Origin: Treponema sp.
GTDB taxonomy: Bacteria; Spirochaetota; Spirochaetia; Treponematales; Breznakiellaceae
Direction of reading: 5' to 3'
Assembly: GCA_031275515.1 (NCBI GenBank)
Contig: JAISOQ010000224.1
Coordinates: 1-11,921 of the forward strand
Length of the DNA stretch: 11,921 nucleotides
The translations under genes were made by a program, and so were the position numbers. The stretch's first letter is position 1; the number at the start of each line of letters is the position of its first letter. Under the pieces are notes generated by a model. The model ran no database searches. It was not told the DNA's origin and worked only from the letters and a program-made list of their open reading frames with translations. This document shows, one piece after another, positions 1-9,300 of the stretch.

Positions 1-2979
1 CGGGTCAATACTAATCACGGGCAGTTAGCCGCCCTGTGGGAACATATCAAAAGCGGGGAGGGGAATCCCCATTTCCGCCGGATATATGCGGAGCTTCGTT
101 ATCTCTGCGCCGTCTCGGATTCCCGGGGAGGCGCCTGGGACGGCCTGCTGCGGAAAGCGGCGGAGGGCCTTGCGGCGGAGATAGCCGGGGCGGGGGCGGT
201 TACCGCCGGGGTGGTAAAAAACATCGAGGATTCCCTCTCCGGCCTGGCCGCGGAGGCAAAGGAATATACCTTCCTATGCGCCGCCCATGCCCATATCGAT
301 ATGAACTGGATGTGGGGTTACCACGAAACCGTGGCGGTTACCCTGGCTACCATGTCTACCATGCTGGATATGCTGGACGAGTTCCCGGATTTTACCTTTT
401 CCCAATCCCAGGCGTCGGTGTACCGGATTGTTGAGGAATTCGCGCCGGAGCTGCTGGAACGGATCAAGCAGCGGGTGCGAGAGGGCCGCTGGGAGATCCT
501 CGCCTCTACCTGGGTTGAATGTGACAAAAACATGCCCTCCGGCGAAAGCCTGACCCGGCATATTCTCTACACCAAGGAGTACCTGTCCAAGACCTTTGGT
601 ATTGCCCCGGAAGAACTGGTTATAGATTTTGAACCCGATACCTTCGGCCACAGCCGCAATGTGCCGGAGATTTGCCGGAGCGGCGGGGTGCAATACTACT
701 ACCACTGCCGGGGCCAGGTGGGCGAAAAGGTGCTCTACCGCTGGAAGGCGCCCTCGGGCAGGGATATTATTGTGTACACCGAGCCGTTCTGGTACAACAG
801 CGATATTGATACCTTTACCGCGGATTACGCTCCGGAGCTTGCCCGGCTTACGGGGAGCAAAACCCTGCTCAAGGTGTACGGTGTGGGCGACCACGGCGGC
901 GGTCCTACCCGGCGGGATATCACCCGGCTGAAGGAGATGGATTCCTGGCCCCTGTATCCCCGGTTCATCTTTGGCCGTATCAGGGATTATTTTGACCATG
1001 CCGCGGAACGGAGGGAAAGCCTTCCGGAGCTTAATGATGAGATCAACTTTTTATGCGACGGCTGTTATACCACCCAGACCAGGATCAAGGCGGGGAACCG
1101 GAAGGCGGAACGGCTGATGGGGGAGGCGGAATTCTATGCCGGGGCCGCCATGGTATACACGGGCCGGGAGTATCCCGGCGGGCTTTTGGCTGAAGCCTGG
1201 CGTAAGCTGCTGTTCAACCAATTCCACGACATTATTCCCGGCTCCGGGGTTACCGAAACCCGGGAATATGCCTCGGGGCTCTATCAGCAGGTCTTCGCCG
1301 CTGCGGAATCCGTCAGGACCCTTGCGCTTACGGCCATTGCGGAACGGATCGACACCGCTCCCCTGTTCAGGGGCCCCGCCATCCCGCCTCCGGGGAAGGC
1401 GCTTTCCCCGGAGGCGTTTCCCGAATCCCGGGGGGAGGGCGCCGGCGCGGGGTACGGTCAAACCGGACGGGGTATCGGCAGGAAGCGGGTCTACCATCTC
1501 TTCAACCCCCTGCCCTTTGACCGGCAAGAGATCAGCGCCGTTACGGTCTGGGATTACGAGGGGGACTTTTCCCAGGTTACGGCGCGGGATCACGCCGGGA
1601 ATCCGCTGCCAAGCCAGGCCGGGGAGTCCGGCTCCTACTGGGGACACCACTTCGACACCCTCCTGGTGGATGTCTCCGTCCCCGCCTGCGGGTATACCTC
1701 CGTGGTTATTGACGAAGAACCCTGTTATTCCCCTAAAACCTTCTTTATCAACGATATGCGGATCCAGAGCCCGGACCGCTTTGTCCTGGAAAACGAACAT
1801 ATCCGGGCGGTCCTTAATCCCCTGGACGGCAGCATTGACTCCTTTATCGACAAGGCAGGAGGAACCGAACTGGCCCATCCCGGGGGAGGTTTCGGTATCT
1901 TCCGTTTGGCCCGGGAAGATGTCCGTCAGGATGTAACCAACTGGCAGCCGGGGATGTCCGCATGGTTTGTGGGACGGTACAAAGAGATCCGCCCCATCAC
2001 CGGGGGGTTTGAGATCGCCCCGGCGGCCGCCGGCAGGGGACAAGACCTCTACAAACAGGGCGGCGCGCCGGTTTCCAACCGGACAAACCTCCGTACCGCC
2101 TATAGGCTCCGCGCCAGCTTTGGCGCCGCCAAGGCCAAGGGCGACGCATCGGTTCTGGAAGTCATTATCTCCCTGGACGCCGGTTCCGGCCTGCTGCGGT
2201 ACGATGTAACCTGCGACTGGCGGGAATTCGGCTCCGAAGAGACCGGGGTTCCCAATCTGCATTTCTACCTGCCCCTGAACTACCAGGCCAAATTTCACTT
2301 TGACGTTCCCTTTGGGATAACCCAACGGGCCCCCAGGGACATGGACCTTCCCGCGGAGAGTTTTGTACTGGCGGAAAATCCCAAAAGCCCCGTATCCCTG
2401 GCCCTGCTCTCCCCGGACAAGTACGGTTTCCGCTGCCGGGAAGACAGCATGGCCCTGACCCTGATCCGGGGCTCCTATGAACCGGACCTGACCCCGGAAA
2501 CCGGGCGGCACCGGATCTCCTTTGCCCTTGCGCCCGTACCGGCGGCCTCCGCGGACAATCTGGTCCGGAAAAGCCTGGCCTATGGCCATCCCTTTACCGT
2601 TATCTCGGGGAAAACCGGAAAGGGCGCCGCGGGTAAAGCCTCCGCCGGCGGCCTTGCCGCGGGCCCGGCCCGGACGGAAGGGCTTGAGGTTCGGGACAGC
2701 CTGCTGCGCCTGGGCGGCGGCAGCGCCGCCGGGATCGTCCTCTCGGCGGTTAAACGGCCCGAAGCAGGGGGGAAGAGGCTGCTCCTGCGGGTCTACGAAT
2801 CCGCAGGCAGGGACGGCACCGCAGTTTTTCAGCTTGGCTTTACCGCCAAGGCGGCGTACTTCACCGGCGCCACCGAGGGGGAGCGGCTTGGAACCTGTAC
2901 CCTGGGGGACCAGGGCAGGACCCTCTCCTTTCCCGTACCCGCCTATAGCGTCCGGGCGGTGATAGTGGAGGAGGACTGA
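1..2979 (+). CDS. GH38 alpha-mannosidase (5' end outside window)
   Basis: Retaining, metal-dependent alpha-mannosidase of glycoside hydrolase family 38, releasing mannose from alpha-mannosides. The frame is open from base 1 and reads as convincing protein, so the true start lies upstream; the GTG at 211 is only the first start-type codon in the window and is not preferred. 992 residues are visible. Counting from the first window codon, the N-terminal catalytic domain carries AHAHIDMNWMW (metal ligands His98 and Asp100), EPDTFGHS (Asp213, expected nucleophile and ligand) and NQFHDIIPGSG (His409, ligand). A three-helix middle region follows, then a long C-terminal beta-sandwich region. Two Gly/Ala/Pro-rich stretches (about 1366-1485 and 2611-2690) look like linkers. 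The binding-protein gene begins 84 bases downstream. It differs from the second GH38 at 6350 in motif spelling (HIDMNW against HIDHAW), so this is not a recent duplicate. Natural substrate linkage cannot be read from sequence. Confidence 0.93.
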   Translation, partial: RVNTNHGQLAALWEHIKSGEGNPHFRRIYAELRYLCAVSDSRGGAWDGLLRKAAEGLAAEIAGAGAVTAGVVKNIEDSLSGLAAEAKEYTFLCAAHAHIDMNWMWGYHETVAVTLATMSTMLDMLDEFPDFTFSQSQASVYRIVEEFAPELLERIKQRVREGRWEILASTWVECDKNMPSGESLTRHILYTKEYLSKTFGIAPEELVIDFEPDTFGHSRNVPEICRSGGVQYYYHCRGQVGEKVLYRWKAPSGRDIIVYTEPFWYNSDIDTFTADYAPELARLTGSKTLLKVYGVGDHGGGPTRRDITRLKEMDSWPLYPRFIFGRIRDYFDHAAERRESLPELNDEINFLCDGCYTTQTRIKAGNRKAERLMGEAEFYAGAAMVYTGREYPGGLLAEAWRKLLFNQFHDIIPGSGVTETREYASGLYQQVFAAAESVRTLALTAIAERIDTAPLFRGPAIPPPGKALSPEAFPESRGEGAGAGYGQTGRGIGRKRVYHLFNPLPFDRQEISAVTVWDYEGDFSQVTARDHAGNPLPSQAGESGSYWGHHFDTLLVDVSVPACGYTSVVIDEEPCYSPKTFFINDMRIQSPDRFVLENEHIRAVLNPLDGSIDSFIDKAGGTELAHPGGGFGIFRLAREDVRQDVTNWQPGMSAWFVGRYKEIRPITGGFEIAPAAAGRGQDLYKQGGAPVSNRTNLRTAYRLRASFGAAKAKGDASVLEVIISLDAGSGLLRYDVTCDWREFGSEETGVPNLHFYLPLNYQAKFHFDVPFGITQRAPRDMDLPAESFVLAENPKSPVSLALLSPDKYGFRCREDSMALTLIRGSYEPDLTPETGRHRISFALAPVPAASADNLVRKSLAYGHPFTVISGKTGKGAAGKASAGGLAAGPARTEGLEVRDSLLRLGGGSAAGIVLSAVKRPEAGGKRLLLRVYESAGRDGTAVFQLGFTAKAAYFTGATEGERLGTCTLGDQGRTLSFPVPAYSVRAVIVEED

Positions 2980-3063
2980 TAGCGGACTCGTCCGGCAGCC
3001 CTCTTCTGTTTGGTAATTGCAGGTGTATTCCTGTAAAAATATTTAGTTTGGAGGAGATACGTT

Positions 3064-4410
3064 ATGAAAAGAATTATCGCACTGATTAGCATACTGCTGA
3101 TCATCGATACGGCTGCCGTATTTGCAAGCGGCGGACAGCAGGGAAGCTCCGGGAGTAGCGCTCCTGCCGCGGCGGGGGAGAAGGTTGTCTTTTGGACTTC
3201 CCACACCGCCCATGATCTTGAGGTGCTCCGGGAAATCACCACGGCCTATAACGCCACTAATCCCGCCATTCCGGTGGAGATAGTTAGTGTCCCCGGATCG
3301 GAAACGGAGATCACCAAGCTGGCGACCTCCATCCGCGGCGGCACCGCCCCGGATGTGTACTTCCTTGACCGCTTCACCATCGCCGAAAGGGCCGCGGCGG
3401 GGATGCTTGAGGATATTACCCCGGTCCTCAACCGGATCGATCCCAACCTTAAGAGCAAGTACCTTGATTTTGCCTGGCAGGAAACCCAGTACAAGGGCAA
3501 GACCTACGGACTGCCCCTGGATACGGATGTCCGGGCTATCTTCTACCGGAAGGATCTGCTCCGGGCAGCCGGGGTGGACCTGGCCCTCTTTGATTCCGCC
3601 AATGGCCCCATGACCATTGCCCAGATGCGGGAGGCTTCCTTCAAATTGAACAAAACCGATGCCCAGGGTAATTATGTCCAAACCGGTTTAGTTCCCTTTG
3701 CCACCGAGCTCCAAGGCTGGCATTATGTCTGGGGTTTTGTGTACGGCGGTCAGTTCGCCAATATTCCCCAAGGGAAAGTTACCCCCTTGGATCCGGGAGT
3801 TGTATCGGCTTACCAGTTGTTCTATGATTGGGCCAAGGATATGGGGCCCCAGAAGATCCAAAGCTTCCTCTCCACCTACACGCCCCCCAACAATCCGCCT
3901 CAAAATAACCCCTTTATCACCGGTCATATGGCCATCATGGTGAACGGAGACTGGATGATCTCCCAGTTTCGGGAATACGCTCCGAATCTGGAATACGGTA
4001 TTACCTATCTGCCCGTAGCGAAGGCAGGGGATAAGCCCACGTCTTTTGCCGGCGGCTGGTCCCTGGTTGTCCCCGTGGGGAGCAAACGGCTTGAAGCGGC
4101 GGTCCGGTTTATGGTATGGGCCTGCGGCGCCGACGGCCAGCGGCTCTATACCAAGGGAACCACCCATCTTCCCACCTACGCCTCGCTGATGAACGAAGCG
4201 GATCTTTTTACCGCCGAACATCAGTTCTTCAGGAGCATCCTGCCTGTAGCCCGAAGCCGCCCGGTCCTTCCGGTGGGCGCCTTCTACTGGGATCAACTCA
4301 CCGCCGCCCAGAACGCGGTGGTTGACAATACCTCCACCCCCGAGCAGGCTCTGAAGGCTGTTGAGGAACAGACCCAGGCCCAGCTTAACAAGTTCCTGCC
4401 GCTGCAGTAG
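3064..4410 (+). CDS. ABC transporter sugar-binding protein (family 1)
   Basis: Extracellular solute-binding protein of the carbohydrate CUT1 class, which would capture a mannoside in the periplasm and deliver it to the two permeases downstream. A signal peptide is visible: MKRIIA, a hydrophobic core (residues about 4-18), then AVFA|SGGQQ as a likely signal peptidase I site. There is no lipobox cysteine, so it is predicted to be soluble rather than lipid-anchored. A Ser/Gly/Ala-rich linker (22-38) precedes the mature fold, which starts EKVVFWTSH. The segment TSIRGGTAPDVYFLDRF and the later MVNGDWMISQF are typical of the family, and 448 residues is normal length. The ATG has a strong ribosome site, GGAGGAG at 3050-3056. 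The 84-base gap before it contains TTGCAG at 3017-3022 and an AT-rich stretch that could be a weak promoter, but spacing and match are poor. The mannoside ligand is inferred from the flanking mannosidases. Confidence 0.93.
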   Translation: MKRIIALISILLIIDTAAVFASGGQQGSSGSSAPAAAGEKVVFWTSHTAHDLEVLREITTAYNATNPAIPVEIVSVPGSETEITKLATSIRGGTAPDVYFLDRFTIAERAAAGMLEDITPVLNRIDPNLKSKYLDFAWQETQYKGKTYGLPLDTDVRAIFYRKDLLRAAGVDLALFDSANGPMTIAQMREASFKLNKTDAQGNYVQTGLVPFATELQGWHYVWGFVYGGQFANIPQGKVTPLDPGVVSAYQLFYDWAKDMGPQKIQSFLSTYTPPNNPPQNNPFITGHMAIMVNGDWMISQFREYAPNLEYGITYLPVAKAGDKPTSFAGGWSLVVPVGSKRLEAAVRFMVWACGADGQRLYTKGTTHLPTYASLMNEADLFTAEHQFFRSILPVARSRPVLPVGAFYWDQLTAAQNAVVDNTSTPEQALKAVEEQTQAQLNKFLPLQ

Positions 4411-4425
4411 GAGCACTTTTGAGAA

Positions 4426-4458
4426 GCGTGACGGCTCCCAACCCGGGGGCCATCGCGC
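4426..4458 (+). promoter_or_regulatory. Imperfect hairpin after the binding-protein gene
   Basis: The arms 4426-4439 and 4445-4458 can form a 14-pair stem with one C-A mismatch and two G-U pairs, around the loop AACCC. It begins 15 bases after the binding-protein stop codon. The bases after it are CTTTATCTG-like (TTTAT, not a long T run), so strong intrinsic termination is doubtful. Together with the next hairpin it may protect the 3' end of the binding-protein message or reduce read-through into the permeases. Confidence 0.5.
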
Positions 4459-4476
4459 TTTATCTGTAAAGGAGCG

Positions 4477-4507
4477 TACTCCCCCGCCGTTCAGCGGCGG
4501 GGGAGTA
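4477..4507 (+). terminator. Perfect 13-bp GC-rich hairpin before permease genes
   Basis: TACTCCCCCGCCG at 4477-4489 is the exact reverse complement of 4495-4507, with a five-base loop TTCAG; a G-T wobble could add one pair. No U tract follows (the next bases are TTATACTG), so it is better read as a partial terminator or an mRNA-stabilising structure than as a full stop. Such hairpins between a binding-protein gene and its permeases commonly allow much more binding protein than membrane components to be made. The permease ribosome site starts only 10 bases after it. Confidence 0.6.
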
Positions 4508-4527
4508 TTATACTGTAAGGAAACGGC

Positions 4528-5427
4528 ATGACCCGATTGGAAAGACGGAATCTGCGGAATGGACTCCTCTTCTGCGCCCCCTGGATATTTGGATTTTTTG
4601 CGTTGCAGATCTATCCTATTTTTTATTCATTTTATTTAAGCACCACCGATTACAGCGGCTTCGGAAGAGCTGTATTTATCGGCATGGCCAATTTTAAGGA
4701 ATTGCTCAGGGATCCATTGGTAAGATTGGCCGCCTATAACACCCTGTACTATACCGCTCTTGCGGTTCCCGTCGGTATTGTCGTTGCCATTTTGCTCGCC
4801 CTGGCCATGAACCAGAAGGTCAGGGAAGTACCGGTTTACCGGGCCATTATCTATCTGCCCTCAATTCTGCCCGCCTTTGCCTTGGTGTACGTTTGGCTTC
4901 TCTTTACCAACCCGGCCTATGGGCTTTTAAGCAGAATTTTTATCTTCTTCCATTTGCCCTCTATTGACTGGATTGGGGACCGTCATTTTACCAAACCTTC
5001 GGTGGTGATCCTGGCTCAATACGGCGCGGGAAACGCCGCTTTAATATTTCTGGCATCTCTCCGTTCCATTCCCCGGGACCTCTACGAATCCGCGGAAATT
5101 GACGGCGCGGGGGTTTTTAGAAAATTTTTCACCATAACCCTGCCCATGATTACTCCCATCATACTCTACGATTTGATCTGGGGCCTAAGCGCCGGCCTCC
5201 AGGCTTTTACCCAGGCCTACCTTATGGCGTCCGGGGGAACCCGCGGTATCGTGGGGCCCTCCAACTCCCTGCTGTTCTATGTGGTTTACATCTATAAAAC
5301 CGCTTTCCAGTATTCCCGGATGGGATACGCCGCGGCCATGGCCCTCTTCCTCTTCGCGGTCAGCATTCTCATCGCCCTGGGAGTTTTCAAATGGGGACGC
5401 AGCTGGGTCCACTACGAGTCGGAATAG
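4528..5427 (+). CDS. ABC sugar transporter permease, MalF/UgpA type
   Basis: Inner-membrane permease, first of a heterodimer that forms the translocation channel for the substrate delivered by the binding protein at 3064. The 299 residues include about six hydrophobic segments (roughly 12-35, 70-95, 107-127, 158-178, 205-232, 263-286). The cytoplasmic EAA loop that docks the ATPase is visible at about 187-211: ESAEIDGAG, then FFTITLPMITP. Its ATG is preceded by AAGGA at 4517-4521. The second permease starts nine bases after the stop, so the pair is translated as a unit. No ATPase gene lies nearby; CUT1 sugar transporters often share one. This gene and the next are visibly less GC-rich than the mannosidases (28 G/C of 60 at 4561-4620), in part because membrane proteins use many Phe, Ile and Leu codons. 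Confidence 0.94.
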   Translation: MTRLERRNLRNGLLFCAPWIFGFFALQIYPIFYSFYLSTTDYSGFGRAVFIGMANFKELLRDPLVRLAAYNTLYYTALAVPVGIVVAILLALAMNQKVREVPVYRAIIYLPSILPAFALVYVWLLFTNPAYGLLSRIFIFFHLPSIDWIGDRHFTKPSVVILAQYGAGNAALIFLASLRSIPRDLYESAEIDGAGVFRKFFTITLPMITPIILYDLIWGLSAGLQAFTQAYLMASGGTRGIVGPSNSLLFYVVYIYKTAFQYSRMGYAAAMALFLFAVSILIALGVFKWGRSWVHYESE

Positions 5428-5436
5428 GAGTCGGCT

Positions 5437-6291
5437 ATGACAAAAAGAATAACCCTTCAGTATCTGGTCCGGGTACTTCTGGAAAAGGTACTGCCCCGTT
5501 TAATCCTTGTTTTTATGTGCATCCTGTTCATTTTACCCTTCTATTGGATGTTGATTAGCGCGGTAAAAGCTCCCTCCGAACTGCTTTCCATACCTCCCTC
5601 GCTGTTCCCCCGGGAATTTCACTTTGAAAATTATTATGAGGCGACTCAGTATATTCCTTTTTTCCGTTATATGTTTAACACCCTGACAATAGCCATCTTC
5701 GCCGTCATCGGATCGATAATCTCCAATTCGGTGGTATCCTACGGATTAAGCCGTATTCAGTGGCGGGGACGGGAACTGGTGTTTTATATTATCATCGCTA
5801 CCATGTTCATCCCCTTTCCGGTTACCATGATAGCCCTCTTTGATATATTCGCCAAATTCCGCCTGATAAATACCTATGTCCCCCTCACCCTGCCTTACTT
5901 TGTGGGTTCGGCAACCCAGATATTTATGATGCGCCAGTATCTTTTGGGGGTGCCCAAGGAAATTTCCGATGCCGGGCTTATAGATGGGGCCAATGAATTC
6001 CAGATCTTTTTCTGGCTTATCCTACCCATCATGCGGCCGGTTATCGCCGTAGTGGCAATATTTACCGCCGTGGCCTCCTGGAACGACTTCCTTACCCCCC
6101 TGATATACCTGCATCAGGAGGATATCTACCCCATTTCCATCGGCCTCCAGCTTTTCCGGTCCGAGCATGGGCTGGAATACCAGCTGCTCATGGCCGCATC
6201 ATCCATGGTGGCCCTTCCGGTGGTGGTCATATTCCTGGGCTTCCAGCGTTTCTTTGTGGAGGGGATTACTATAGGAGCGATAAAAGGGTAA
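5437..6291 (+). CDS. ABC sugar transporter permease, MalG/UgpE type
   Basis: Second inner-membrane permease of the CUT1 sugar transporter, partner of the protein encoded just upstream. 284 residues, normal for the family. Hydrophobic segments lie at roughly 20-42, 80-105, 114-137, 148-166, 192-215 and 253-270. The EAA loop for ATPase contact is at about 175-202 (EISDAGLIDGANEF, then LILPIMRPV). The C-terminus QRFFVEGITIGAIKG is the hallmark ending of MalG-like permeases. GGAG at 5427-5430 overlaps the end of the preceding stop codon and serves as ribosome site, which indicates translational coupling. Substrate is inferred from context to be an alpha-mannoside or manno-oligosaccharide. Confidence 0.94.
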   Translation: MTKRITLQYLVRVLLEKVLPRLILVFMCILFILPFYWMLISAVKAPSELLSIPPSLFPREFHFENYYEATQYIPFFRYMFNTLTIAIFAVIGSIISNSVVSYGLSRIQWRGRELVFYIIIATMFIPFPVTMIALFDIFAKFRLINTYVPLTLPYFVGSATQIFMMRQYLLGVPKEISDAGLIDGANEFQIFFWLILPIMRPVIAVVAIFTAVASWNDFLTPLIYLHQEDIYPISIGLQLFRSEHGLEYQLLMAASSMVALPVVVIFLGFQRFFVEGITIGAIKG

Positions 6292-6310
6292 ACAGGTAAC
6301 ACTAGAACGA

Positions 6311-6338
6311 ATATACCCATTCAAATATACCGATTCAA
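6311..6338 (+). repeat. 14-bp tandem direct repeat
   Basis: ATATACCCATTCAA (6311-6324) is followed directly by ATATACCGATTCAA (6325-6338), two copies differing at one base. They fill nearly the whole 58-base gap between the second permease and the second mannosidase and end at the ribosome site AAAAGGAG (6337-6344). This could be a repressor site, a small slippage duplication, or spacer without function; the sequence does not decide. Confidence 0.75.
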
Positions 6339-6349
6339 AAGGAGTTTAT

Positions 6350-9300
6350 ATGCTTATTCCGAAAGTAGAACAGAGGATTGGCCAGTATCTGCGTTTTCTG
6401 AAGGCGAACCGATACCGGACGCTTTCCCCTTTACAGTTTGAGACCTTTGAAACCGGGGAGACCTTCCGCGCTCCCCCGGATAAGGCTCAATGGAAAAAAA
6501 TTCCCAGCCCCTACGAGTACGGGAAACCCTGGCATTGTTCATGGTTCCGCTCATCCTTCAAGGTTCCCGCCAAAAGCGCCTATCCCCTGTACCTCCGGGT
6601 TATCCCCAATGCCGACTCCCTGGTATTTATCGACGGGAAGCCCGTGGGGGCCTTCAATCCGGTTCATAAAAAGATACTGGTGAATCCCGACGGAAAGGAG
6701 CATACCCTTCATCTGGAGGCCTATGCCGGTCATTACTATCCCGGCAGCCATTCCTTTGACGGCCGGACCGTAATGCTCACCCTGGGGCGGCAGATAAAGG
6801 ATTATCCCAATCTCTTTGAGGGAGGGGCCCTGACAGAACGGGTTACGCCGGTGTACTCCCTGTACTACGATGCGGCGTGCCTGCTGGAACTGGCCCAGTC
6901 GCTGGACCCGAATTCCCTGCGAAAGGCCCGGATCCTAAAGGGTCTCTACGACGCCTTGATGGAGGTCCGCTACTCCTCAACGGGAAAGGTTTTGGAAGCG
7001 GAGGCCGCCGCGGCGGCAAAAAAGATTGCCCCCCTCCTGGCGGCAAAAAACGGCTCCACGGTTCCGGAAATTCACCTTATCGGCCACGCCCATATCGATC
7101 ACGCCTGGCTCTGGCATATAGGGGAAACGGAGCGGAAGGCCGCCCGGACCTACATAAATATGGTTCACCTTTCCCGGGAATATCCGGAATTTGTTTTTAT
7201 CCAGACCCAGCCGGCCCAGCTTGAGGGGGTAAAGAATCAGTATCCCGAAATATTCAACGCTGTGAAGGAAGCCTTTAAAAAGGGAAACTGGGAGCCCAAC
7301 GGCGGCATGTGGGTGGAGGCGGACTGTAACGTTACCGGAGGGGAATCCCTGGTCCGGCAGTTCCTGGTCGGCAAGGCCGCCACCAAGGAGATGCTGGATT
7401 ACGAAAGCGATACCCTGTGGCTCCCGGATGTATTCGGTTACGCCGCAGCCCTTCCCCAAATTCTGGCGGGCTGCCGGATCAAGTATTTTGTGACCAGCAA
7501 GATCAACTGGAACGACACCACCCGCTTCCCCTACGATACCTTTATCTGGCGGGGAATTGACGGGACCGGCATCAAAACCCACTATATCTCCTCCCGGCAG
7601 CGGGGTTACAACGGCAAGGTGAGTCCCGCCTGCCTTGCGGAGATCTGGGGGGAAATTCAGCATAAGGAGATCCAATCCGCCGCCATCAACTCCGTCGGCG
7701 AAGGCGACGGCGGCGGCGGCACCGCCCGGGGGGATCTGGAGATGGCCCGGCGGCTGGCAAACCTGGAAGGGGCCCCCAAGGCGGCCTGGAAAAAGGTGTC
7801 GAACGCCCTGGACAGCATATTTGCCGGCAGTATCGACTGGCCCGAATGGCGGGGGGAACTCTACCTGGAACTGCACCGGGGAACCTATACCACCCAGGCC
7901 CGGACAAAACGGTACAACCGCCGCCTGGAATTCGCCCTGAGGAATACCGAATGGCTCTCCGCGGTGGCCGCCGGGCAAGGCTGGGCCGCTTATCCCCGGG
8001 AGGTCCTGCTCAAAAACTGGAAGGCCCTGCTGACCCATCAATTTCACGACATTATCCCCGGTTCCTCCATCCGCCGGGTCTATGCGGAGGCGGAGGCGGT
8101 TTATCAAAAGATTGAAGCCGAACTGGCCGGCATTACCCGGGAACTCCGGCGGAACATTCTGGCCAAAACCGGAGGCGGCCTTGTGGTGTTCAACGATCTG
8201 TCCTGGGAACGCCGGGGACCGGTAACTCTGTCCCTTTCCGGCGGGAATGCGGGGGGATCGGATGCCGGGGCCCTGAAAAAGGTCCGGGCGCTGAAGGCCG
8301 CCGGCGGCGCGGTGTATCCCCTCCAGCGGTACAAGGATCTTGACGACAAGGATACGGGAATCTTCAACCCCCTGCTGCCGTCCCTGGGATGGGCCTCCTT
8401 TACCGCCGCGGAATCGCCGGCCAAATCAGAACCGGCGAAGGATGCTTCTCCCTTCACTTATAAAGAAAAAAGCCTCAAAACCCCCTTCTACCGCGTCAAA
8501 TTTGACGCCGCCGGACGGATCAGCAGCCTGGTCGAGCTCCGGGGGAAACGGGAAATGGTAGCCCCCGGGGGTGTTTTTAACGGGTTTGTCAGCGCCCAGG
8601 ACGTGCCGGTTTACTGGGAGGCCTGGGACATTGATTCCGACTGGACTAAGTACCTGGAAGAAGAAACCCGGCTCCTCTCCACCGAAACCGCTGCGGACGG
8701 CCCGGTCTGTTTCAGGCTGCGCCGGAAGTACCAGATCGGCGTTTCGTCGGTTCTTGTACAGGATACGGTATTTTACGCCCAGGACCCCCGGATCGACTTT
8801 GAGACCCGGATCGACTGGCGGGAAAAACAGCGGCTCCTCAAGGTTGGCTTTGACACCGCCATTGACGCAACCCAGGTCCGCTGCGAGGTACAATACGGTC
8901 ATCTGCTGCGGAACACCCACCGGAACCTTCCCCATGACCGGGCCAAATTTGAGATCTGCGCCCATAAGTGGGTATCCCTGGAGGAAGAGGGGGGCGGAAT
9001 TGCCCTGCTCAACGACAGTAAATACGGCCATGACCTTGCAGGAGGCCGGGTCCGCCTGACCCTGCTCCGGTCTCCCATTGCCCCGGACGAAGAGGCGGAC
9101 CAGGGGGAACAGCGGTTCACCTATTCCCTGCTGCCCTTTACGGGCCCCTTCGGAGAAGCCAGGGTGGTCCGCACGGGCTATGAATTGAACGCCCCCGCTG
9201 CGGCGGAACTGTCGAACAAGCCGGATACGCCGGTAAAGGCCGGGGCGGACTACTCCCTCTTCACGGTTGAAGGGGATTCGGTAATCGCCGAGTGTATCAA

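Noticed and set aside
211..213. GTG as the start of the first mannosidase
   Set aside because: The frame is open and protein-like from base 1, and no ribosome site precedes the GTG, so the gene more likely starts outside the window.
1051..2589. Long minus-strand open frame (512 codons) opposite the first mannosidase
   Set aside because: It is the antisense of a GC-rich gene with intact GH38 motifs; the translation is Gly/Pro/Arg-rich and shows no family pattern.
2981..2996. Terminator after the first mannosidase (CGGA-CTCG-TCCG)
   Set aside because: The stem is only four pairs and no T run follows.
4506..4511. TATTAT as a -10 box for the permease genes
   Set aside because: A transcript would begin at about 4518, inside the ribosome site and too close to the ATG at 4528, and the box overlaps the hairpin arm.
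6977..8107. Minus-strand open frame of 376 codons opposite the second mannosidase
   Set aside because: Same antisense artefact: the plus strand here holds the catalytic domain with all metal ligands, and the minus translation resembles nothing.
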